From: Cytophagales bacterium
GTDB taxonomy: Bacteria > Bacteroidota > Bacteroidia > Cytophagales > Cyclobacteriaceae
Reading direction: 5' to 3'
DNA length: 58,857 bases
NCBI GenBank assembly: GCA_022360875.1
Contig: JAKSBZ010000380.1
Location: forward strand, 1 to 58,857
The number at the start of each line of letters is the position of its first letter. Position 1 is the stretch's first letter. Made by a program: the position numbers and the translations under genes. Shown one piece after another: positions 1 through 9,945 of the stretch. The notes below the pieces were generated by a model. The model did not search any database. It had not been told where the DNA came from and saw nothing but the letters and a program-made list of their open reading frames with translations.

Positions 1-2276
1 AAGAGCAGAGCTTTCAAGATTGCATTCAAACGCTTGAGGAGCTTATAGAAGCTGAACTTGAGTATGATAAAAGCATAACGTATGTGCTTGCCAATTCATT
101 CCGTTTTTCATTTTCCCATGCGGAAGGGGAACATGCCGCTTCATGCCGGCAATGTGAGTTGTTTGAGGATAGGAATGAGCTGGTTTTCATTCTTGATATA
201 CCGGAAAGTGCGCCTTCGGTGGGAATTTGCGAAGTTCCGGCTTCGAAGGGAACACCTTCTGTTGCTCTTCCTTTTCTCAAGGCAAGACTGTCGCAGTCTT
301 CGAAATTCTTTCTTTTCTCTTTATTTTCAAGCTTAAAGGTTGTTTCTGTAGGTCTGCAGGCTTCGGCAGATAACCAGCGGCAGATTTCTATTATCAGCCC
401 TTTTGCTCCTGTAAAGGCGGAAGAGCCTTTTCAGCCTTTTGGTTTTGCGCCTGAAAATAACAGCGCGATGCTGCTCGATTTGCCGGAATGGAGTTCCAAA
501 GAGGTGAACAGAGTTGCGCTTGCCATAAAATGGCAGCCTCTGAAAACCAAAAAAAGCATGGCGGATTATTTCAGTGCTTATCCTGAAAAAGTCTGTGACG
601 AAGACTATCGGCTGGTGGTTTCGATTAGGAAGTCAAGCGACTGGGAACCGGTTTACGACGAGCCGTTATTTGTTTATTATGAAAACGACAGCCGGCCGTG
701 GCCTCGCGAAGTTTGTGCGGTAGATCTTCCTTTTCCGGTGAGTTCTTCGATCCGTCGGCCGGGTGCGCTGAAAGTGGAGCTCCGGATGCCGGAGATTGGC
801 CTGGGACACTCTTATTTTGCCCAGACGCTTTCTCAGGTATTGCTGCACAACAGCAGGGTGAAGCGCAAAAAACACCACAAGGAATACCCGAATCCGCCCT
901 TTACGCTTACGATAGAGGAAATAAGCCTGTCGTATTCCTCGGAGTCAGACTTCGTTTTTGGAAAGGCGGACCGTTTTTTTCATATCCATGACTATGGATA
1001 CAAAGAAACTTCCTTTGAATCCTATGAGGCTCCACCTTTGCTTCTACCAGTGAAATATCCCCACAATTTTTTAATGGCTCTGGATAAAGTGCCCAAAAAC
1101 CGCGTCTTTTCTTTCTATGTGGATTTGGGAACCAGCCGGGAAGGCTTGCAGCTGCAGAGTCCGGCAGATTTTGACTGGTACTATCTTCAAAACAACGAGT
1201 GGCTTCCTTTGGGAAAGGAAAATGTGCTGAACGATCTGACCAATGATTTTTCAATGAGCGGCGCGGTTCGCCTTCGATTACCGTCTTCTTTTGTGCCAAA
1301 CAATACATTGTACCCGAATGATTATTTCTGGCTTAAGGCTTCCAGCTACGAGGCTTCGCCGAAATACTTTCACAGGCTAAAGCGAATTGAGGAAAATATA
1401 ATTTACTTATCATGGAAAGATATAGGCTACAGCTCGCATCTCAAGGTCCCTTTGCCGGTGAAAACAGAGCTGAAGTCTGTAGAGGCACTCCCGGAAGTAA
1501 AATCAATACAGATGTTGAAAGAAAGCTTTGGCGGCAGGAACAGAGAGTCGAAAGAACATTTTTTGATCCGCGCGAGCGAGCGGCTGCGCCACAAAAGCCG
1601 GGCGATTCTTGTCCGGGATTATGAGGAGCTGCTTTTGGAAGAGTTTCCCAAAACGGGCCGTGTAAAATGCTTCACAGCCCAGAAAGGCAGCCGGTTTCTG
1701 AAGCCCGGAGAAGTGTATGTGGTGCCGGTTGACCGGAAGGTGGGCAAAGGGAAGCTCTATTATTCGCAGGAGGAGTTGTACGTGATGCAGCAGTTTCTTG
1801 AGCGGTTTGTCTCGCCCTTTGTGAAAATTACGGTGATAAATCCGGTGTATGAATACTTTCAGATTAGCGCCCGCGTCCAGTTCAGCGCTTCTGACAACGT
1901 GAATTATCTGCTGAATAAGTTGAGAAAAGAAGTGGCCGCATATTTTCGGCGGTGGATGTCAGAGGATTATAAAAAAGTTGTGTTTTCCAGAAAAATATAC
2001 CTTTCCGAGATTATTTCTCTTATTCAGAACCTTGATTACGTGGAGTTTGTCACGGGTCTGTCTATGGCGAAAATTTATGGGGAAGAAAATGAAAAAAAGC
2101 TGGATGACACGGCTAGAGACGATCGGAAATTGAGACTGTCTGCGGCCTATCCCTGGTCCATACTTATGTACAAGGAGACATTTGACATACTCGCCAACGA
2201 AGACCATTTGTTTAAAAAGCCAATTCCTAAGGGAATCGGCAACTTGAGGATGAATCAGGATTTTATAATAGATTAA
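1..2276 (+). CDS. eCIS baseplate J-like protein (Afp11/gp6 type), 5' end outside window
   Basis: The reading frame is open from base 3 to the stop at 2274-2276, so 757 residues are visible and the true start lies to the left; the GTG at 84 is not needed as a start. The C-terminal third, from about base 1510, carries the pattern of baseplate J/gp47-type wedge proteins: a stretch rich in R/K with the motif SERLRHKSRAILVRDYEELL, then a segment with VYVVPVDRK. Proteins of this family join the central spike to the sheath in contractile injection systems. The assignment rests on this motif plus the neighbours: a second baseplate protein, a tape-measure-family protein and an AAA+ ATPase follow on the same strand. 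The N-terminal two thirds I do not recognise. The gap to the next gene is 120 bp. Confidence 0.72.
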   Translation, partial: EQSFQDCIQTLEELIEAELEYDKSITYVLANSFRFSFSHAEGEHAASCRQCELFEDRNELVFILDIPESAPSVGICEVPASKGTPSVALPFLKARLSQSSKFFLFSLFSSLKVVSVGLQASADNQRQISIISPFAPVKAEEPFQPFGFAPENNSAMLLDLPEWSSKEVNRVALAIKWQPLKTKKSMADYFSAYPEKVCDEDYRLVVSIRKSSDWEPVYDEPLFVYYENDSRPWPREVCAVDLPFPVSSSIRRPGALKVELRMPEIGLGHSYFAQTLSQVLLHNSRVKRKKHHKEYPNPPFTLTIEEISLSYSSESDFVFGKADRFFHIHDYGYKETSFESYEAPPLLLPVKYPHNFLMALDKVPKNRVFSFYVDLGTSREGLQLQSPADFDWYYLQNNEWLPLGKENVLNDLTNDFSMSGAVRLRLPSSFVPNNTLYPNDYFWLKASSYEASPKYFHRLKRIEENIIYLSWKDIGYSSHLKVPLPVKTELKSVEALPEVKSIQMLKESFGGRNRESKEHFLIRASERLRHKSRAILVRDYEELLLEEFPKTGRVKCFTAQKGSRFLKPGEVYVVPVDRKVGKGKLYYSQEELYVMQQFLERFVSPFVKITVINPVYEYFQISARVQFSASDNVNYLLNKLRKEVAAYFRRWMSEDYKKVVFSRKIYLSEIISLIQNLDYVEFVTGLSMAKIYGEENEKKLDDTARDDRKLRLSAAYPWSILMYKETFDILANEDHLFKKPIPKGIGNLRMNQDFIID

Positions 2277-2396
2277 GCGGCCGTGCAAAAAACAACCAAG
2301 TATTTGTTCAAGCTGAATTGCTGGTAAACAAAAACTTATGAAAAAATTATGAATAGCACGAAGTGCATAAAAACAGAGGTTTAAAGCTCAATCCAT

Positions 2397-3161
2397 ATGT
2401 CAAAAAAAGATAGGAAAACACTTAAGGAGCATTTTCAAAGCGGTACGATTCCTACGCAGGAGAGCTTTGAAAACCTTATCGATTCTTGTGTAAACATCGT
2501 GGACGATGATTCCTTTCGCGAAACAGTCCGCCGGGAACCGTCTTCCGGATGGGCATTTCGCTTGTTGCCTGACAAACAGCGGTGGGCAAGTTTTTTTCAG
2601 TCTGCGGAAGGACAGGATGGCTGGAGCATAGATTTGGAAAAATCTTCCGGAACGGTGCAAGCGGATGATTCGCTTGTTTTTAAAAAGAACAGCGGTTCTC
2701 CAGTTTGGGCGGCTAAAGAAAACAAAGTAGGGATTAACCGCCTGCCGGTTCGCCATACGCTAGAGGTCGAGGGAACAGTTTCATTTCCTGCGAGAGTCGG
2801 CACCTTTGGTTCTGTTGATGAAGTTCCTGCCGATAAAAAATGGCATACCGTTTCGCCGCCTCTTCAGGGAGTGCGCATCCTGGAAATAGCGGCTCAGGCA
2901 GGAGGAATGAAGAAACGCAAACGAATTGTTGTTTACGGCGTGGCTGTCAGTTGCTTCGGGTGGTTTCGCAGGCGGCGTATCCGGCTCAAACGGGGACGGT
3001 TGCGTTTTTGGAATTGTCTGAAAATCCGTTTCCGTTGGAAGGGCACGCCCGACGAATATGTGCTTCAGGTGCGCACCAACCGAAAACTGGGCGATGACGA
3101 AAGAATCAGGCTTCACCTGACAGAGCTGTGGAGCGAACAGTTGTTGGATGAGGAATGTTAG
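2397..3161 (+). CDS. Small eCIS-operon protein, possible tail-fibre/adhesin-like
   Basis: A 254-residue protein with no signal peptide. It starts at the ATG at 2397, which gives a conserved-looking N-terminus (MSKKDRKTLKEHF, then PTQESFENLIDS). Mid-protein is a segment typical of bacterial fibre or host-specificity proteins, in which a VGIN motif precedes a short LEVEGTVSFPARVGTF beta region and a KWHT motif. The part from about residue 160 is unusually arginine-rich (for example GWFRRRRIRLKRGRLRFW). It lies between two baseplate genes of an eCIS operon, with 24 bp to the next start. My reading as a fibre or baseplate accessory protein is inference from position and from the N-terminal pattern I associate with Bacteroidota eCIS loci; no enzymatic motif is visible. 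Confidence 0.55.
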   Translation: MSKKDRKTLKEHFQSGTIPTQESFENLIDSCVNIVDDDSFRETVRREPSSGWAFRLLPDKQRWASFFQSAEGQDGWSIDLEKSSGTVQADDSLVFKKNSGSPVWAAKENKVGINRLPVRHTLEVEGTVSFPARVGTFGSVDEVPADKKWHTVSPPLQGVRILEIAAQAGGMKKRKRIVVYGVAVSCFGWFRRRRIRLKRGRLRFWNCLKIRFRWKGTPDEYVLQVRTNRKLGDDERIRLHLTELWSEQLLDEEC

Positions 3162-3185
3162 CCTGCAATTTTTTTGAAGCAGCAT

Positions 3186-6100
3186 ATGGATGAGCAAAGC
3201 AAAGCGATATTCAAGTCCAAAGAACCCCGGCAAGAGGCTCTCGATTTCCATTTCCTGAAGGAAAAGGCAGTCGGATACATCCAGGAGCTTTCCGGGCACC
3301 AGTGGACGGATTTTAATCTGCACGATCCGGGCGTTACGATTCTGGATCAGCTTTGTTACGCACTGACAGATTTGGGAATCCGCACGCAAATCAATTTTAA
3401 GGATTTGCTGTCTTCTCAAAGAAGCGCGATAAATCATCACACTTTTTTCTCAGCTTCTCAGATACTCACTGCCAGTCCCTGGACGATCAATGACTACAGA
3501 CGGCTGTTGCTGGACAGGTTCCCGGTGCTCGCCGATGTATATCTGGTGCCTTTGGCCAGAAAACAGCGGCAAACTATACAGGGGCTTTATTTAGTGCTTT
3601 TGAAGTGCAACCCGGAGTGGAAGAGAACGAAGGCAAGCGAAGAGAAACTGGAAAAAGAAGTAAAGCAAACGCTGGCGGAATGCAGAAACTTTGGAGAAGA
3701 TTTCAGCAGCGTTTGTCTCATGGACGCACAGGAGATTTTTTTTCAGATGAAAATCCGTTTGGAAAACAACGTATGGGCGGAAGAAGTGCATGCGCAGGTT
3801 CTGACTTTGTTTGAGCGGTATATTTCTCCCCATGTGAAAAATTCCGGATTGGATGAGATGGAACAGAACGGCATTCCTTCGGAAGAAATCTTTGAAGGGC
3901 CAAAGCTGCTGAGCGGTTTTATAGACAAAAACGAGTTAAAAGAAAAGAGATTCTTTTATTCGGCCAGTGACTTTATGAAAGTCATTGTGGGGATTAAAGG
4001 CGTTCAGCTGGTGGAAAATATTAAGCTGTATTCGGAATTCGAGCAAGGAAAACCGGAACAGGAGCCGGAAAAGGACCTGTTTACTGACGAAGTGCTTGAT
4101 AGAATAGTTGGAATTGACTGGTTCAAGGCCGGCAAGGTGGGAAGGGCTCATTTTAAGTATATGAATGACGCTTCCTTGATAAAGTATTATAAGAAAAGTG
4201 TTCCGATTACTTTAATAAAGGAAGACGTGCTCAGCCGCATAAAACGGCTGAAAGCTTCCCGCCAAAGACGACGCCGGGGCAATGAGTTTAAAGCCAACGA
4301 CTATAGGCCTGTTCTGGGAAAGAGATCTTCTGTCCATCATTACACGTCCATTCAGCGGCATTTTCCCGCGCCATACGGATTGAATGACACGACATGGCAG
4401 GGGTTGTCAGAGCAAAAGAAGACGGAGATTCTGCAGCTGAAAGGCTTTTTGATGCTGTTTGAGCAGGTGCTTGCCAACAATCTGGCGCAGCTCGCCGATT
4501 TTGAGCAGCTTTTTTCATTGAATCATGATCAGAAGCGCACTTTTTTTTCGCAGGTTCCTTTGGATATTCCCCAGTTGCACAAGGTTTTTGATTTCTCGGA
4601 GGAGCAGCTTCAGGAAAACGAAGACTACATTCAGGAAAAACTGGAAGAAGTGCTTAGCGATCTGGAAGATTTCGGCAACAGGCGCATGGCATTTCTCCGG
4701 CACCTGATGAACCGCTTTGGCGAAAATTACGAAGAGTTTCCGTTTTACAAATTTGATTACTATCCCGACTACAAGCCCCAAAGCGAGATAACCAATCTGA
4801 TTAACCTTCTGCAGCACCAGAGCGTTACCAGCATGAAAAAAGCATGCTGTCCGGAGCCGTCTCCCGATTACTGGGAAGGAACTGCTATGTCCACTTTGGA
4901 GAAGAAGCTCCGCCTGAAGCTAAATCTGCCCCGGATTCCCAAACGGTTTACCGAGCACATTTTTTCTAAAGTATTTTTTAAAGAAATTCCTCTTTCAGAA
5001 AAAATGGAGGAGATATTTTCCGGAGACTATAAATTTTTTGAAGATGATATAGTCTTGAAAGGCATTTGGGAATACGCGGAAACTTGTGAAGGTATAATTG
5101 ATCGTCCGCTGATTGAAGAGATTGTTGTCGACCAGGATTTATTCCGAAGAGGGCTGACGGAGAGCAGATACAAATTGCTGAATATTGAGTCGCGGAAGGT
5201 GAAGCGGAGCTATCTTTTGTTTCAGAGCTCTGATGATTTGGAGTGCTTTCAGGAAAAACTGAAATCCGGGGACTGGACTTTCACCAGAAAAAAGGAAGAA
5301 GACCGCGTGCTGTTGTTCGCAAAGGATTCGAGTTTGCAATTTGCAATTGAATACCAGAGCGATAAGGAGGGCAGAATTCACAGACTTGTTGTCTGGCGCG
5401 TGCTGGGCGTTTATCATGAAGAGCTTCAGGCAGCGCAGGCGGCTTATTCGCTGCAAAATCTCTTGCAGGAATGGAACTACAAAAGCGAGGGTCTGTATGT
5501 AATCGATCATTTGATGCTGCGTCCAAGAAGAACTGTTCCCCGCTATGGCATTCAAATCTTGACCGGCGGTTTCGATATTCGGCTCAAGCTGTCCGGAGAT
5601 TTGGAGAGTTTGCAGGATGAAACCGTTGAGAATCTGCTGGAGATGAAGAAAATCGGGGAGGGAGAAATTTTTGATTTTCAGGACGAGACAGCTGATACAG
5701 AAGCTCCGGCTCGCTTTGGAATTGTCTGGAAAAATGCAAGCGGACCGCTGGCCTATTCCAACGACCTGTTCGAGAGCAGGCAGGAAGCGGAGACGGTAAA
5801 CAGACGGGTGAAGGAATATTTGAATTCGGTGACTCTGTTTGATATCCAAAGGAAAAAAAACATCCATTATTTCGAGCATCCGGAGACTAAGGAAGTTAGC
5901 GATTACAATTTTACGGTAAGCATTTGCCTCCCCGGCTGGACGGCCCGTTTTTCGGATCTGGAATTTCGGCATTTGACCGAAGGAGCGATCCGCAAAAACA
6001 CTCCGGCGCATATTTCCCTCCAAATAATGTGGATGGATTTGAATGAAATGATGGTTTTTGAATGCCTGTACGACAAGTGGCTGGGCGAATTCCGCAGGGC

Positions 6101-6230
6101 TGAATCAAAAAACGACTATGAGTCGTTCAACCAGGTTTCGTGCAAGATTATGAAGCTGCTGGACGGAGAATACACGCTGGATTCTCCAATGGATGTGGCC
6201 GAATTTTTCAATGATAATCCCGAAAAATAA
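3186..6230 (+). CDS. Large eCIS baseplate protein (Afp12-like)
   Basis: A 1014-residue protein. The ATG at 3186 is preferred over the TTG at 3174. Near residues 40-60 it has the signature TDFNLHDPGVTILDQLCYAL, matching the HDPGxTxLxxLxYxL motif at the N-terminus of large baseplate wedge proteins of contractile injection systems. The rest is long and mostly helical with charged segments; no signal peptide or membrane segment is seen. The stop codon overlaps the ATG of the next gene by one base (TAATG at 6228-6232), so the two are translationally coupled. In Afp/PVC-type particles two distinct baseplate wedge proteins precede the tape measure and the ATPase, which fits this order. Confidence comes from the N-terminal motif and the context rather than from full-length similarity. 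Confidence 0.7.
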   Translation: MDEQSKAIFKSKEPRQEALDFHFLKEKAVGYIQELSGHQWTDFNLHDPGVTILDQLCYALTDLGIRTQINFKDLLSSQRSAINHHTFFSASQILTASPWTINDYRRLLLDRFPVLADVYLVPLARKQRQTIQGLYLVLLKCNPEWKRTKASEEKLEKEVKQTLAECRNFGEDFSSVCLMDAQEIFFQMKIRLENNVWAEEVHAQVLTLFERYISPHVKNSGLDEMEQNGIPSEEIFEGPKLLSGFIDKNELKEKRFFYSASDFMKVIVGIKGVQLVENIKLYSEFEQGKPEQEPEKDLFTDEVLDRIVGIDWFKAGKVGRAHFKYMNDASLIKYYKKSVPITLIKEDVLSRIKRLKASRQRRRRGNEFKANDYRPVLGKRSSVHHYTSIQRHFPAPYGLNDTTWQGLSEQKKTEILQLKGFLMLFEQVLANNLAQLADFEQLFSLNHDQKRTFFSQVPLDIPQLHKVFDFSEEQLQENEDYIQEKLEEVLSDLEDFGNRRMAFLRHLMNRFGENYEEFPFYKFDYYPDYKPQSEITNLINLLQHQSVTSMKKACCPEPSPDYWEGTAMSTLEKKLRLKLNLPRIPKRFTEHIFSKVFFKEIPLSEKMEEIFSGDYKFFEDDIVLKGIWEYAETCEGIIDRPLIEEIVVDQDLFRRGLTESRYKLLNIESRKVKRSYLLFQSSDDLECFQEKLKSGDWTFTRKKEEDRVLLFAKDSSLQFAIEYQSDKEGRIHRLVVWRVLGVYHEELQAAQAAYSLQNLLQEWNYKSEGLYVIDHLMLRPRRTVPRYGIQILTGGFDIRLKLSGDLESLQDETVENLLEMKKIGEGEIFDFQDETADTEAPARFGIVWKNASGPLAYSNDLFESRQEAETVNRRVKEYLNSVTLFDIQRKKNIHYFEHPETKEVSDYNFTVSICLPGWTARFSDLEFRHLTEGAIRKNTPAHISLQIMWMDLNEMMVFECLYDKWLGEFRRAESKNDYESFNQVSCKIMKLLDGEYTLDSPMDVAEFFNDNPEK

Positions 6231-9200
6231 TGGACAGGCAATTCATCCAAAAACTTGTTTCCGAGGTGGATATAAAGCCTGGCGCCAACAAGAACCGGGT
6301 TCAGGCATCTTTTGTTTCGCTAAGCAGAAACGCTCTGCCGGAGTTGCTTGAGCAGGTGATGGAAGAGGCATCTTCCGAAGGCACGAAGCGGTTTGAAAAG
6401 CTTACCGTTGATCTGGGAACAATGACTGCCGAAGAGATGGACCGCGAGTTTCCTGAGCGGCTGAAAAAAAGGCTTGCCGAAATACTGAAACATTCGCCTG
6501 CAATTGATAGGAAAATTGATGTTACTGAGGAATCTCTTGAAAATCCTTTGTTTCATTTCCTTCTTACCGGCACATTGCCTTGGTGGGCTTCATCTAGTTT
6601 GAAGCTGGAAAAATTGATAGAAGAAACGCTTGCTAGAGGGCAAAAGGCGCTTTGTGAATTCTTGTTGATCAATCGGAGAAAATATCATATGCTTCAGCGG
6701 TTGGTTTACAATTTTTCAGCGAAGCAATTGAACGAGCTGACAGGCTTGCTGGCACCGTCGGAAGCCGGTTTGGTGAAACGCATCGCCAGGGAGATGGAAG
6801 ACTTGCAGGAAAAAGAAAGAATTTTTCCTGCTGAACCCGATCCCTTTCACGAAGCCGTTTGGCTGTTGGTGCTTCAGTATTTGCTGTATCAGGAAAGGAG
6901 CGGTTTCAACTTGAAAAGCTATGTTTCTTTTTTGCTGGAAGGACTTGCCCGAACCTACGAAGTAGCATATTTGGAAGTGCTGGAGTATACAATGTGGGTG
7001 CTCAGGGAACTGAAAGTGACGAAAGGCGAGTCGCTGCCCTATATTTTTCACATTCTTTATAAAGAGCAGTCTGTTAAAAGTGCCAAAGAGCTGGAAGCAA
7101 AACGGCAAATGCTGGATGAAATGTTCTCCGAATGGATTCAGATGCTTTCAACAAAAGCCCCGGCAGACATTGAATCGCGGCTGAATTTTTTAATTGACGA
7201 GTACAGGGATGAGCTGATTCTGTACTTATGCCAGCAGGAGCGAAAGACGGACCGCAGCATTTCGCTGCTTGTTGCCCAAAGTTCTTTGGGTACGAAAAGA
7301 GTCCTGCTGGAAGCTTTTGCCGATAGCGAGACAGGTTTTGTTGAGGCATTTGTTGAACAGCTGGCCGATGCCCGCCGTCAGGAAGAAGAATTTTTCAGGC
7401 CGGTTGAGCGCAGGCAGTGGACGATACACGTGTGGGGTTTGGTGTTTCATGTGCTTCTTACCGATTTCGGCTCGGTTTTCAACACGAAGTCATTCATTCG
7501 TTTAGCTATTCGTAAAATTGCCGCTTCTGAGCAGTTGGATGAGCGTGAGCTGCTCGGGATGGTGGTTCGAAGTATTCTTTCGGAAAAGGATCAGGCAAAG
7601 CAAGGCTTAGGGCGAATTCTTAGAGAATTGGCAGATGAGGAAGCATTTAAAATCAATAAGTTTAAGGAGATAGTTTACGAGGGATCGGAAGGAATGAGTC
7701 CGGCTGAAAGATGGTTTGAAGCTCTCGAACGGTCAGCAGCGCAATCAGTAAAACAGCCTTCCGGATTCTTCTATGAAGTTTTAAATGACAAGCGTTTTCG
7801 GGAACTTCTTTTTCATTTCGGACAAAGGGAGAGCATAAGAGGAAGTATCGTTCGGCGTTTGGAAGAACGGCAGGTTTATCGGCTGCTTCCTTTTCTGGCT
7901 GGCAGCGAGGCTCCGCAAATCATCGGATTTTCCCGGCAGCTGCAGGAGACACAGAAGAGGCAAAACCAGTTGTTCCGGGGCGGGGAAAGACATTTTTATT
8001 GTTTGCATTGGCAGCTTATTCTTCAGCTTTTGTTAACCGACAGAGGCTCCGTGTTCAATACTAAAAGTTTTGTGAAACAAGTACTTCATTCTCTGTCCGC
8101 ATCCTATCAAATCGAATACGGAGAGTTGCTGTATATGGTGTTGGAAAGCAGCCGATTGCTGGGCTCGGGACAAGGAACTGCCCGAATTTTTCAGGAGCTG
8201 AGAGAAGAAAATCTTCCGAAACACACATTTGCCTTTTTATACAAAGACGTTGTTCAAAAGAACAGCGAGAAAACGGCGGAGTATTTTTTTCGCCGGTTTT
8301 CCCAGGCTACACAATCTGAGTTTCTAGAATATTTTCAATGGCTCCAAAAGAAAAATCCTGCAGCCGCAAGGCGATTGCTCGGCGGTTTTTTGGGAAATAA
8401 AAAAATGAGGGAAAAGCTGGCAGGCAGCGCATCGGAAAAGCTTTTGACGCATTGGATTACATTTTTTTTTCCTGATGAATGTCAGCGTATCATGCGGTTA
8501 CTTTCTTTTTTGGAACAGTGGCAAAGGCAGTTGCCTGCAGTTACTTTCAGGGAATTTCACCAGCAGAAATGGCGGGCAATACTCGAGGAACTTGGACGGG
8601 CGAGGCTTCGGCGCTGCACTTTTGAGCGGTTTATGGAGCTCACGCTGAACCGCCTTGTCGGCCAGGCGTATTTTTCCGGTGTAAACGAAATTCAGCTGCT
8701 TGCCGAGCAGCTTGTTCAGGCAGGCTATGGCAAGCTGTCGTCCGATCTGAAAAGGAAGTGGCAAGTGAAGCTGCCGGAAATATCACCGAAAAAGGCTTTG
8801 CATCGGAAAATGGAGGGAATTTCAAGAACTTCAGGCAGAAAGCCCGTTTGGAAAAGCGACCGGTTTTTTCAGGAAAGTTTTCAGCTGACTCGCAGCGGAC
8901 TGAGAGAATTGATAATAAGTTTGAAAGATGATCCTTCAGCGAAGGACCTGGAATCTTTTGCTGGCAGCATTCCGTTGGCTGTTCAGGAAGCCTGGCTTAT
9001 TAAACTGGGGCAAAGCCGGTTTGTATCGCTTATTGAACAGCTGCTGGAAAATTTGTCCGCATATGCTGGGAGAGCAACAGATAGGGAGAAAATCAGAATG
9101 CAGGCTTTCACGCTTTTTTTTGTCCTTTATATAAAAGGACAAAGCATTTCTTTTTCATTCATCATTCAGAAAATCTGGCAGCGATTGGAAGCAGAGTGGC

Positions 9201-9892
9201 TGAAGCCGTCTGAGTCTCCGGCTGATTTCTTTGCTTTCCTCAATGAAAGGAGAGCCGACAAAGACAGTTTGCTGCTGCTTGCTATGAGGGAGATTTCCGA
9301 ATCATATGCCAGTAGAAAGCCGTTGATTTTCCCGGTTCATCAAACCGAAAAAGAACTTTCTGAAAAGCCAAATGCAGCTGTTTCTGAAGGGGAAAAGCAT
9401 TTTGTCGAAAATGCGGGACTTGTGCTGCTGTGGCCGTTTTTTGTGCAGCTTTTTAAAACGCTGGATTATCTGGAGGGCTTGGAGTTCAGAGATAGCGAGC
9501 ATCAGTACCGGGCTGTTATTCTCACGCAGTATGCTGCATTCGGGGATGAGCGGCCAGAGGAGCATTTATCGTCGCTGAATAAAATACTGTGCGGCTTGCC
9601 TTTGGATACGTCGCTGCCCAAGAGGATCCGGCTGGAAAGCAAAGAAAAGGAACTGGCCGGTGAAATGCTGAAGGGAGTTCTGGCGAATTGGGAAAAACTG
9701 TCGAATACCACGGTTGCCGGACTGCGGGAGACTTTTCTTCTCCGTTCAGGAAGCCTGATGAATGAGGAACACCAGTTTGTGTTGGCTGTGGAAAAAAAGG
9801 GAGTGGATGTGCTGCTGGATTCGCTGCCCTGGAGTTTCTCCACTGTCAAAATGCACTGGATGACTAAACCGCTTGTTGTGTTGTGGAACTAG
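6230..9892 (+). CDS. Contractile injection system tape-measure-family protein (CIS_TMP, Afp14-like)
   Basis: A 1220-residue protein whose start is coupled to the previous stop. It contains at least three copies of a module near residues 205-265, 395-455 and 585-645. Two of these share LLTD(F/R)GSVFNTKSF, and the first has the related SGFNLKSYVSFLL. The C-terminus has the layout of the CIS tape-measure family: NAGLVLLWPFFVQLFKTLDY, then RAVILTQYAAFG, LNKILCGLPL, a GLRETFLLRSG motif, and a terminal LPWSFSTVKMHWM. Family knowledge links these proteins to length determination or cap-proximal assembly of eCIS tails. The absence of membrane-spanning segments fits an extracellular, non-phage particle. 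The next gene starts after 53 bp. The family call is strong; the exact mechanical role is inferred. Confidence 0.85.
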   Translation: MDRQFIQKLVSEVDIKPGANKNRVQASFVSLSRNALPELLEQVMEEASSEGTKRFEKLTVDLGTMTAEEMDREFPERLKKRLAEILKHSPAIDRKIDVTEESLENPLFHFLLTGTLPWWASSSLKLEKLIEETLARGQKALCEFLLINRRKYHMLQRLVYNFSAKQLNELTGLLAPSEAGLVKRIAREMEDLQEKERIFPAEPDPFHEAVWLLVLQYLLYQERSGFNLKSYVSFLLEGLARTYEVAYLEVLEYTMWVLRELKVTKGESLPYIFHILYKEQSVKSAKELEAKRQMLDEMFSEWIQMLSTKAPADIESRLNFLIDEYRDELILYLCQQERKTDRSISLLVAQSSLGTKRVLLEAFADSETGFVEAFVEQLADARRQEEEFFRPVERRQWTIHVWGLVFHVLLTDFGSVFNTKSFIRLAIRKIAASEQLDERELLGMVVRSILSEKDQAKQGLGRILRELADEEAFKINKFKEIVYEGSEGMSPAERWFEALERSAAQSVKQPSGFFYEVLNDKRFRELLFHFGQRESIRGSIVRRLEERQVYRLLPFLAGSEAPQIIGFSRQLQETQKRQNQLFRGGERHFYCLHWQLILQLLLTDRGSVFNTKSFVKQVLHSLSASYQIEYGELLYMVLESSRLLGSGQGTARIFQELREENLPKHTFAFLYKDVVQKNSEKTAEYFFRRFSQATQSEFLEYFQWLQKKNPAAARRLLGGFLGNKKMREKLAGSASEKLLTHWITFFFPDECQRIMRLLSFLEQWQRQLPAVTFREFHQQKWRAILEELGRARLRRCTFERFMELTLNRLVGQAYFSGVNEIQLLAEQLVQAGYGKLSSDLKRKWQVKLPEISPKKALHRKMEGISRTSGRKPVWKSDRFFQESFQLTRSGLRELIISLKDDPSAKDLESFAGSIPLAVQEAWLIKLGQSRFVSLIEQLLENLSAYAGRATDREKIRMQAFTLFFVLYIKGQSISFSFIIQKIWQRLEAEWLKPSESPADFFAFLNERRADKDSLLLLAMREISESYASRKPLIFPVHQTEKELSEKPNAAVSEGEKHFVENAGLVLLWPFFVQLFKTLDYLEGLEFRDSEHQYRAVILTQYAAFGDERPEEHLSSLNKILCGLPLDTSLPKRIRLESKEKELAGEMLKGVLANWEKLSNTTVAGLRETFLLRSGSLMNEEHQFVLAVEKKGVDVLLDSLPWSFSTVKMHWMTKPLVVLWN

Positions 9893-9945
9893 GGCAGCGG
9901 CATGTTGAGAAGCATTTTGTTGATTGATTTATAAATTAATTGAAA

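Noticed and set aside
5139..6023. 294-codon antisense frame inside the large baseplate gene
   Set aside because: Same reason: opposite a well-supported gene, with no domain or signal.
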